A stretch of DNA of 64,000 nt from Plasmodium malariae (taxonomy: Eukaryota > Apicomplexa > Aconoidasida > Haemosporida > Plasmodiidae), in contig NC_041785.1 in the NCBI RefSeq assembly GCF_900090045.1, positions 620,001-684,000 on the forward strand, given 5' to 3'. The notes under the pieces are model-generated. The model made no database searches and was not told the DNA's origin. It saw only the letters and a program-made list of their open reading frames with translations. Positions 55,406-64,000 of this stretch are shown in pieces; positions within the stretch are counted from its first letter, which is position 1, and the number at the start of each line of letters is the position of its first letter. The translations under genes and the position numbers were made by a program.

Positions 55406-56898
55406 TAATCTCTTCCCTTTTTCACTTTTTCGCTTTTTTTTTTTTTTTTTCTTTCTTTTTAAAAAAAGTAAAAATTACTTTCCTTTACTCAAGCTTCCAA
55501 ATACAGGAAGCTCAAAAATTGTGGAGCATAAAAATGAATGTAAAATGGAGGCGTTAATACTATCCTGAAAGGAGTTATTTGTGTGTTTACCTGATAAAAA
55601 TCATGTAAATATTATTAAGTAAAAGAATGCATATAAATAAATAAATGCGTACACATATGCATACATTCACATACGCATACATAAATATACACACACATAC
55701 AAACATGCTAACGTAAACATACACATATGCAAACATATATACCACATCGAATTTCACCTCATTGCGCTTCGTAGTTCCAAATTTTATTAATGCTTTTCAA
55801 AAATTAAATAAGATAAAAAGCTCTTAACATAAAATAGCTACTTTTCTTTTCTTGCTTTAATTTTTATTTTTAAGGATAACGAAAATATATATTGTATACA
55901 CATAAAAATAGCAATAATAATAACAGTAGCAACTGTATAACTTGCAGAGAACATATAAGCATATATATGAGCTGAAGAATTATAATAAAATTCTAATAGG
56001 GGCTTTTTATTTTATCTTTTGTGTAATTCTAGTAACACGTTTAAACAATTTGCACAAAATCGACGTTTTTGTATATTGTTTTTTTTTTTATAATATGTTG
56101 GTTCTTTACTCTTTACATGTTTTGCCTAAGATTATATTATACAATAAGTTTTGTAGGAACATAAATAATTATACATTCTACTTAACTATCTTATATTAAA
56201 TATATGATATATACCCGTATATAGTATACATATATGTTAGTCATTACATACACTCGGTAGCATATGTACGTATCACCAGAAACATCTTTACTTCTTTCTT
56301 TTTGCTACTGTGCATGCGTGTACTCTATGTAATTATTTTTTCCCAATTTTTTCTATTTTTAAATCCACTTTTTTGTTTCATTTTGCGCATCACATATATA
56401 TATGTATACAAATAAATATATGTATTTTTTTTTTTTTTTTTAGCTGTTATTTTCCCTGCTTAAAGGCTCTGTATTTTTTTACTTTGATTTATGCTCTGCT
56501 TCTTAACAGAACTGCATGATAAAATATTTTACCATATTTTTCTGAATCACAAAATACTTCCCTACAGTAAATTCAAATGATGCGTCATATTTCGACTTTT
56601 TATCTTTTGGAAGTTAATAATTCAACAATTTAACACTTCAGCAGGTGAGCAGTTTAGCTGTTGAGCTACACATCGTTTTAACAGTTTAACATCTCTTTTT
56701 ACGGATTATAACAAAAATAATACTACTCACCAGTTATACCACAGTTTACTGATTACCCATAGAATAATTACAATTGTGAAGACTATTTAGTATGCATATA
56801 TATGATTTATTGTAATACTAAGATTGGAAACAAAGTCAAAATTAATTTTGAAGTTTCATCTTATTCGTATATTTCCCTCCGTTATTTTTAGATAACAA
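55406..56898. promoter_or_regulatory. Divergent region between CCR4-like and PLAP genes
   Basis: 1.5 kb upstream of both genes. It may contain the small membrane-protein gene noted at 55534-56152. Otherwise AT-rich, with ACATA/CATA-type microsatellite sequence at 55650-55740 and a T run at 56425-56442. Confidence 0.5.
55534..56152 (+). CDS. Possible small membrane-protein gene, incomplete model
   Basis: A two-codon exon ATG AAT at 55534-55539 with a GTAAAA donor can join in phase to an exon starting at 55948 after TTGCAG. The joined frame reads NRTYKHIYELKNYNKILIGA, then a hydrophobic helix, a short KID-containing loop and a second helix ending SLHVLPKIILYNKF. Possible donors end this exon at 56147 or 56152. 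A candidate last exon at about 56443-56518 (CYFPCLKALYFFTLIYALLL) follows a poly-T/AG acceptor, but it joins in phase only with the weaker 56147 donor. The gene would be divergent from the CCR4-like gene. No family recognised. Confidence 0.3.
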
Positions 56899-56999
56899 AT
56901 GGAAGGTTAGGACTTATGCCCAAAAAAGGATATCATTACGTGTTACATATATATATTTATAAATATATATTTATTTATATATATATTTATTTATATATA

Positions 57000-57042
<43 letters not shown>

Positions 57043-59756
57043 GTATTTACGCATGTATGGACCTGTATATGTTATGCATATAAGCAAATTCATCTTTTTG
57101 CTTCCAGTCCTTTACTCATTTTCGCTGACTTCTTATTTCATTATTCCCAGCAGATAGCGAATACGAGTTAAGGGGCATTTTGAGCGGACATAAAAAAGGA
57201 GTAAGGTGCTTATGTGTTATACACAAAAATCTGTTTGACGAATTAAAAGGTTGTGAATTAAAATTCGACTATATAGTTAGCGCGGATTGTAATGGTACAA
57301 TTCTGGTGTGGAAAAGAGGAGAAAGGAAAGTGTTAAAGGATGAAGAAAAATGTAGTAAAGAGGGAGACTCCGTTTCGCTCCTATATAATGATGATTACGA
57401 ATTATATAAAAAAATAGAAATTCATGAAAAATTTGTTTACGCCTTGTGCAATAGTAAATATGTAGGTATAAACGAATTAAAAAATTGTAAAGAAAAAGTG
57501 GAAGAGCACTTATATGTTTACAGTGGAGGAAACGATCGAAATATTTACCTTTTTAATTTAAATGGCTTTATAGAATTGGTATTGCAAGGGCATAAAAACA
57601 GTATATGTAGTATAATAGAACAAAGTGAACATATTCTGTTAAGCGGTGATTGGAATGGAGAAGTTTTTATTTGGAGGATTCAGAAAAATGAAAATGAAAA
57701 GGGAACAGAAAATTCTGCTAATAATAGTACTATTATCAGCAACAGTATTGATAACATTGGGAATGCAAAAAACACTTTTAGTGGAAACAAATACACCTAT
57801 AGCATATTAAAAATATTAAAAAATCATAAACATGCTGCATACGTAAATTGCTTTAACGATTTAATACTGACAATATCACAAAATAATATTTTACATATTT
57901 GGAACACAGAAGGGGAAAAAGCGGATGAAATTAAAAATGTTCACAATGATAGTGTTCGGGATATAATACTATTTAATGAAAATAAGAATGCTATTACATT
58001 TTCAAATGATGAAAATATTCATATATATGACTCTAATTTTAATTTACTAAAAATTTATAAAGGACATCAAGGGTTTATCTTTTACGTATGTGTAAATGAA
58101 AAAGAAAAAATTATGTACAGTTGTAGTGATGACAAAACTGTAAAGATATGGTGTATTAAAGATATTTTTGAATTAATGGAAAAATATGATATAAGAAATT
58201 TAAAGAATCAACATCTAATGAATAATGAAAATTTTAGTTGTTTACAAACCATTAATTTAACAGATACCATGTGGAGCGTTAAAATGTTAGGAAATAATGA
58301 TATTGTTTGTGCGTGTAATGATAGTTATATTAGAATATATACTAACAAAAAAGAGCACAAATTACGCAAGCAAATAATTGATGAAATTGAAAAAAGTATT
58401 AGTAGTAAAAATAATAATAAAAATAGCTTAAATGATGAAAATGTAAATTCCATAGAGAATATGGGAAATGTCATAGGAAAAGAAGGAGAAATTAAAATTT
58501 TCAAAAATAAAGATAAATATGAAGCATATAAATATGAAAAAAATGCTTGGATGCTCATTGGTGATGTTGTAGATGATGCTAAGTCCGATAAAAAATTTTA
58601 TATTGGGGATCATTTATTCAAACAAGGGTATTATGATGAACTGTTTTCCATTGATACAGGTTATGGAACTATAAAACAATTACCTTATAATAGAAATGAT
58701 AATATTCACGTAATTGCCGAAAAATTTTGCAAAAGAGAATGTATATCTATAAGTCATATAAAATCTATTGTTGATTTTATTAATCAGAATTGTCTAGTTA
58801 AAAGTGATAAAGATCATACTGCTATGGAAAATGGAAATTATAATAATAACAACAGTAATAATAATAATATTAATAATAAAAAAAAAAAATTTAACACTAT
58901 TTTAAACGTTTTTACAGTACAAAAAGCTTCATTAGATAAAATCTTCGAAAAAATTAAAGAATTTAATTTATTTCTCAAAAGTGAGGAAGAGGAGAAATAT
59001 AAATTAACTGATGAAGAAATGAATTCTTTGTCTAATATTATAAATACTTACAAAACCAATTTGAAAAATTCGTATAAATTTAATACAGCTGATATAAATC
59101 TTATTATAAAACTTTTTAATTGGTCTCCTTTTCATATATTTCCAGTGATAGATTTATTAAGAGTATTAGTATTAAATAAAAACTCAGATTTTTTATATAA
59201 TAATAAATACACAATAAATGCTTTTAAGTTAGTATATGACTGTATATCTTATTATATGAACAACTCAGCAAGTTTAAAAGAAAATGAGGAGAACAAGTTA
59301 AATTCCTTGCTATTATGTTGTCTTCGTTTTTATCTAAATATGTTTAGTTTATCAACACCAAGATATTATATGTTTAAAAAGTGTAATTTTATTGTGAAAC
59401 AATTTTCCGAAATGAAATCCAATAATTTAAATATTAATATATTATATATAAAAGTATTTTTTAATTATGTTATCACATTAAATGAAAATAATGATAATGA
59501 ATTAAGAAAAACACTATTTGAAGTTATTCATTCTATTGGTAATAAAATACATGATATAGAATTCTTATACACATATTCATTGTGTTTTCATACGTCTTTT
59601 GATACGTATACAAAACAGACCCAAGAAATTATAAAAAAATATGATACAACTAACTTTATTAAAAACAAATTAAATTCATTACTCTCTCAAAAAAATGAGC
59701 AAAATGAAAAGTTTTTCAAAAATACTGGTTTAATTTTGGAAGACATATCCCACTGA
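56899..59756 (+). CDS. PLAA: PLAP/DOA1 (UFD3): WD40-PFU-PUL ubiquitin-binding p97 cofactor, 2 exons
   Basis: Exon 1 is only 7 bases (56899-56905, ATGGAAG) with a GTTAGG donor; exon 2 is 57151-59756 after TTCCCAG. The join makes M-E-A-D-S-E-Y-E-L-R-G-I-L-S-G-H, restoring the first propeller strand typical of this family. Total 870 residues. WD40 blades occupy ~1-400 (SGHKKGVRCL, ILVWKR, LLSGDWNGEVFIWR, YSCSDDKTVKIWCI, CNDSYIRIY). The PFU ubiquitin-binding domain is at ~473-553 (YYDELFSIDTGYG, KQLPYNRNDNIHVIAEKF), and the armadillo-like PUL domain at ~583-855 begins FNTILNVFTVQKASLDKIFE. DOA1/PLAA works with CDC48/p97 in ubiquitin turnover, ribophagy and endosomal sorting. All three domains are present. 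The donor is non-consensus at +3 and should be confirmed from transcripts. Confidence 0.9.
56947..57042. repeat. (TTTATATATATA)n tract in PLAP intron 1
   Basis: Repeated TTTATATATATA and TA units, filling about 40 percent of the 245-bp first intron of the PLAP gene. Confidence 0.85.
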
Positions 59757-60309
59757 CAGGATAAAAAGAAAAAAATTCAAAGAAGAAGAGTGTGGAATTT
59801 TTACTTTGAAAATATGATATTTTTTTATATCATATTATACCGATTTACACCGAATTACGCCCTATTACGTCATGCAATTTTGTTGTTATTTATTTATTCA
59901 TCTATCCATCTAGGTATATACCCTTTTTATTATTAATTTATCTGCAGTGCCATTTTATACATCCATGAATTTTACTCACTAGTATATACTACTATGCACA
60001 CATTCGTTCATATATATTCCCATACTTTAATTCATTTACATACATCCCTGTTAGATTCTTTCTATTCTAAATATCATTCTTCTTTTTTATTTGTTTACGA
60101 AATAAGCACTATGTAGTTTTAATTATAATGTGTACATATTTGTTCTTGTGTTTTTACTCTTAAATTGTATTTTCCTTAATCCTATATATATAACAGCAAA
60201 ATATATAATATAAAACCTAACGCTTGGAAAATATGTCTTGCTCTTTGTCTCCTTCATATTGGAAAAGGTTTCCAACGTTAAAATATTTTTTATTTTTCCC
60301 TACAGATAA
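59757..60309. other. Convergent intergenic region (PLAP / bL9)
   Basis: Shared 3' region of PLAP (+) and bL9 (-). AT-rich with no recognised gene. Confidence 0.65.
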
Positions 60310-61268
60310 CTAATTAATTTTATACACGATATCCATTTTCTTATCTTTCTTTTCACTTTTTAGCATCCTAAAAAATAAAATAAGAAATATTTAAATTTAT
60401 GGTATATACATGAAATGGAATTCCGAAAAATTATCAAATGAGGAATGTGTAAAAAATGGGATGGAAATTGCGAGCTACAAAGGAGGTAATTGGTTTGAAA
60501 AAAGTATATACATATGTAGGTATATGTACATGTACATATAGATGTGCACGTATACACACGATTGCGACAGTAAAATTACTCATATTCCTGAAGGGATCCA
60601 ATTCTAAACAGAATTTCATTCAAAAACTTCGCATTAGGCATGAAGAGAAAATAATAAATAACGTAAATTCCTGTATATTTAAATATTACATTATTTTGAA
60701 TAATTAAGTCATTGGGATTAGATATGTCTGAATAAATCTGCTCATATATATTATTGTTATAATGTTTCATAGTTTTATAATAGTTTATTTTATGTAAATT
60801 TTGACAAGTTAAATCTAATTCATAATTATTAGAGACATAATTAAAAAAGTCATACAAGTTATATGATACATCATTAGTATATTTATATACATCTAAATAA
60901 ATAGTAATGTCTATATTTTTTAAATGTGTAAAATATTTTTCAAAATCCTTTTTTATTTCTACACCTTTTTTTATATGAACTTGTTGTGTTCTTTTGTATT
61001 TTTCTTTATCAGCATAGCTGTCGATATTTTCATAAGTAGCATATACTGCTCTTCTATCTTTAATTAAGTTTCGGGCATATCCTCTTTTTACTTTTATTAT
61101 CTCTCCTTTTTCACCTATATGACTTACGTTGTTTAACAATACTATGTAAGTATATTTACTTTCAACTGCAGCTATATACGTTTTTCTTTTTATCGTGTAC
61201 TTGTTATAATTTAAATAGGAGCTCATGAAGAACTTCTGCAAGTTCAAAAATGCTTTTATTCCAAACAT
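60310..61268 (-). CDS. MRPL9: Mitochondrial ribosomal protein bL9m, 2 exons
   Basis: Exon 1 is 61268-60580 and exon 2 is 60367-60310 (donor GTAATT, acceptor TTTTTTAG). The phase-2 join gives ...LQEYEMLKSEKKDK... and 248 residues. Residues ~39-85 carry the bL9 N-terminal signature: YIVLLNNVSHIGEKGEIIKV, then KRGYARNLI and RRAVYATYENI. These correspond to the ribosome-binding domain with the conserved GxxGxxxxVxxGYARNxL pattern. The N-terminal ~38 residues are basic, aromatic and free of acidic residues up to a single Glu, and lack a secretory signal, so import to the mitochondrion rather than the apicoplast is favoured. The C-terminal part is longer and poorly conserved compared with bacterial L9. 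It is divergent from PNKP across 840 bp. Confidence 0.87.
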
Positions 61269-62109
61269 ACTTATAAGTAAAGCCTTCTTATCATTATTAA
61301 GATAAATTTTTAATTACATACTATAAAATATATATTCAAAATTATATATTATAAAATGTACATTTAAAACTGCACGCTTTAAAATATATATTTAAAATTA
61401 CTTATTTATATTTAAAAATTGTGAATTTCTTATATATCACATTTAGAGGATTTCCATAAAAGGTCATTTAAAATATAGCGGAATAAGAATTTACATAAAA
61501 ATAGGAAAGCGAAATGGAAAAAGCAAAATAAAGCGAAAATAATTATAATATGAACATTACTATTTACCTCTCTCCCTGTTTATATGAAGTAAAAACGATT
61601 AGAAGCTTGCGAAATTTTTTTTTCAAAGGGGAAAATTAATTTTTGTATATTTGTTATTTTCTTAAAAATTTACACACCCCATAGATAAGAAGTAAATAAA
61701 TATGTACAGGTAATGTATATATGCATGGGTGCATATTTTTAACTGTATGCTGATGTACACATAAATATACCTTTACACGTAAAGAGGTACCCGTATAGGT
61801 AGATGCAAAAACGCCTGACTTACCGATTATGAATAAGTTAAATTGTAAAACTTCGCGCTTTGCTGTTTTAAAAGCGCCTCATTGATCCTTGCTGAATAAT
61901 TATGCTTGCTGCTACATTTTACAGGTGGAGCTTTGTTTGAGACTTTATTTAAAAAAAAAAAAAAAAAAAAAATTTCGAATTCGTATAAATGTATGATAAA
62001 GTTTTTCCTTCGAGTATTATTATTACGTTCTACTACTTTAATGAAGAAAAAACATAATTATATAAGGCTTTATTAAATTAACAAAAGTTTTTAAAAAATC
62101 GTACATACA
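61269..62109. promoter_or_regulatory. Divergent region (bL9m / PNKP)
   Basis: 840 bp of AT-rich sequence between two head-to-head genes, including a poly-A tract at 61950-61972. No specific site called. Confidence 0.55.
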
Positions 62110-63613
62110 ATGTTTCAGAAGCATATCTCTCATTTTGAACCACCTAATAGTAATTGGAATATAGTAACACACATTTTAAATTTAAAGCAAAGAAAAACAA
62201 AACGCTATTACAAGTTTTAAGGTATTTTAACTTTATCTATGTAATATTAACATTTTTTCTTTCTTTTCTTTTTCTTCTTTTTTTCCAAAGGTAGAAGACA
62301 GTTTGATATATCGTCATGTCAAAGAGAAGGAGGAAAAAATTTATAAAAAAATATTTTCATTCGATTTAGATAACACATTAATTCTATCTCGCACCTTTTT
62401 CAAGCCTGCACAAAATGAACACGACTATATTTTTTACTCCGATATAATTGATTTCCTAAAAAAGAAGCGATCAGAGAATTATAAAATTATCATATTTTCT
62501 AACCAGAAAGGAGTAAGTACCGGTAAAATAAGTCTACGAAATGTTATAAATAGAGTTGATGATGTAATAGATAAAATAGGTATACCCTTAGAATGTTATT
62601 TAGCATTAAAAAATGATAAGTATAGAAAACCTAGAACAGGCATGTTCAATTTTGCTAAACAGAATAATAAATGTGAAATAGAAGAAATTATTTATGTAGG
62701 TGATAATGCAAACCGAATATATGATGATAATTTTAAAGTAAAATTTATTAACCATTTAAGATATATATATAATAAAAATAATGTAAATGTTAATATAAAT
62801 GAAATAGCTAAAAGACTGCAGAAAGATTATACAGACACAGATTTAAAATTTGCCTTAAATATAAATGCCACCTTTTACACTCCTGAAGAATTATTTCTTA
62901 ATATAAAAAATAACTTAACAGTGGACTTTTCTTTTAAACCTATGAATTTGTATAAAAATATGGAGATAAAAAATGAAGGCGAAAAAGAAAACGAACAAAA
63001 TTTATTCCTTCATTTGGTTCGACAGAATATGGAAGACACGTATAGCACATATAATGAAAGTACCATTTCGATAAATAACAAAGATAATAAAAACCCACAA
63101 ACATTACTTCAAAATAAAGAACAAAAGCTAATAATATTAATAGGGGCTCCTGGTTGCGGCAAAACGTTTTTGTGTGAAAATTATTTTCTTGGTTATACGA
63201 ATATTAATTTAGACGAATTAAAAAAAAGAAATAAATGCATAAATATGTTAAAAAATGGTATTATTCAGGGAAAAAATGTAGTAATAGATGGTGCAAATAT
63301 ATATGCAAAGAACAGACTAACGTACATCAATGAAGCGAAAAAAATTAACAGTAATTTAAAGGTTAACGCTATATTTTTTAAGTACTCAAAAGATTTAATC
63401 TTTCATTTAAATACTTTTAAATTAATTACAGACAAATCAAAAAAAATGATTGATATTCCTACTGTTGGTATTCACTCTTTTTATAAATACGTTGAAGAAC
63501 CGACAGCAAATGAAAATTTTGAAAAAGTTATAATTTTAAATGATGAAAATTTTGTGCCAACGAATTTTAAAAATGAGGAAGAAAAAAAGCTGTTTTTTTC
63601 ATATTTATATTAA
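62110..63613 (+). CDS. PNKP: Bifunctional polynucleotide phosphatase/kinase (PNKP), 2 exons
   Basis: Exon 1 is 62110-62163 (MFQKHISHFEPPNSNWNI) with a GTAACA donor; exon 2 is 62291-63613 after a long pyrimidine tract and CAAAG. The phase-0 join gives WNIVEDSLIY and 458 residues; exon 2 alone has no ATG at the right place. The HAD-type 3'-phosphatase has the nucleophile motif FSFDLDNTLIL (Asp43, Asp45), then IIIFSNQKGVSTGK and YRKPRTGMF. The 5'-kinase domain has a Walker A IGAPGCGKTF (~303) and a VVIDGANIY strand. PNKP restores 5'-phosphate/3'-OH ends for single-strand break and base-excision repair. The FHA domain found in animal enzymes is absent, leaving a compact phosphatase-kinase, as in several protists and fungi. 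An ~80-residue Asn/Glu-rich linker (~215-295) separates the domains. Confidence 0.93.
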
Positions 63614-63846
63614 TCATGCAATTTATAAACACGGTAAAAAAATTAGGGTTACATGAGCGGGAAATGAGGTAAAGCTTGATAAATTAATGCATATATATGG
63701 GCACATATATTCCAAGAATATTCGTGACAACCGCGTAAGCACGATTAGTATACGAAGAAAATTTTGCACTCATACACATATATATATATATGTACACATT
63801 TGTGTGTACTTAAGTATAAGCACTGCCAATTTGTACTCTCATAGTG

Positions 63847-64000
63847 CTAACGCGGCTTTGCAGAATTATCCTTTTTATTTAACATATTTTTGGCATATTT
63901 GTTAAGAATAATGTTTAAGTTTTGGCTGTTGCTGACTTTGTTTCCCGTTTCTTGAATGGGGTTCTTCAAATGGTCAATTAATAGATTAATAAACTTTTCT
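63847..64000 (-). CDS. C-terminal end of an unidentified gene (runs off window end)
   Basis: One minus-strand frame is open from the window edge for 50 codons to a TAG at 63847-63849 and reads EKFINLLIDHLKNPIQETGN and, near the end, NKKDNSAKPR. The other frame tested stops quickly, and base composition is less AT-biased than the neighbouring spacer, so this looks like the last exon of a gene whose body lies beyond the window. The stretch 63614-63846 between it and PNKP is a short convergent spacer. Family unknown. Confidence 0.55.
   Translation of the reverse strand, partial: EKFINLLIDHLKNPIQETGNKVSNSQNLNIILNKYAKNMLNKKDNSAKPR

Overview
The window is nuclear DNA of a malaria parasite (Plasmodium). 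It is strongly AT-rich, intergenic DNA is full of (AT)n and homopolymer tracts, the proteins carry long Asn/Lys/Asp-rich inserts, and introns are short with GTAAGT/GTATAT-type donors and pyrimidine-rich acceptors. The long low-complexity inserts and intergenic style look more like a human-infecting non-falciparum species (malariae/ovale type) than rodent parasites, but I cannot fix the species from sequence alone. From memory, orthologues of several genes here (aldo-keto reductase, RRP45, PRP16) lie near each other on P. falciparum chromosome 13; this was not checked.

Layout, left to right: the 5' part of a WD-repeat gene (-, cut by the window start); a Tas-like aldo-keto reductase with an apicoplast-type leader (-); exosome subunit RRP45 (-); a giant 3588-residue protein of unknown function with several in-frame minisatellites (-); across a divergent intergenic region, the spliceosomal DEAH helicase PRP16 (+) and an FG nucleoporin (+); an 803-residue protein that may hold two aegerolysin-like beta-sandwich domains (-); a reticulon-like ER-shaping protein (-); a 12-exon gene that I assemble as the KAR5/GEX1 nuclear-fusion protein (-); a secretory-leader protein built on a degenerate indole-glycerol-phosphate-synthase barrel (-); a small hypothetical gene (+); a 3-exon CCR4/nocturnin/Angel-type exo-endo-phosphatase (-); the ubiquitin-binding p97 cofactor PLAP/DOA1 (+); mitochondrial ribosomal protein bL9 (-); the bifunctional DNA end-repair enzyme PNKP (+); and the 3' end of another gene (-, cut by the window end).

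Introns matter in this window. Five genes (GEX1-like, CCR4-like, PLAP, bL9, PNKP) need short exons that simple open reading frames miss. In each case I give splice coordinates whose reading phases join exactly and which restore expected family features: the catalytic SDH motif in the CCR4-like enzyme, the first blade in PLAP, and the coiled coil plus membrane helices in GEX1. Two further small spliced genes are proposed at low confidence (51925-52223 and 55534-56152).

The genes are mostly unrelated housekeeping functions in eukaryotic one-gene-per-transcript order: RNA metabolism (RRP45, PRP16, CCR4-like), nuclear pore and nuclear membrane (FG nucleoporin, GEX1-like), ER shape (reticulon), ubiquitin/p97 (PLAP), DNA repair (PNKP) and organelle functions (aldo-keto reductase, IGPS-like protein, bL9). 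No tRNA, rRNA, CRISPR, transposon or centromere-like block was recognised.
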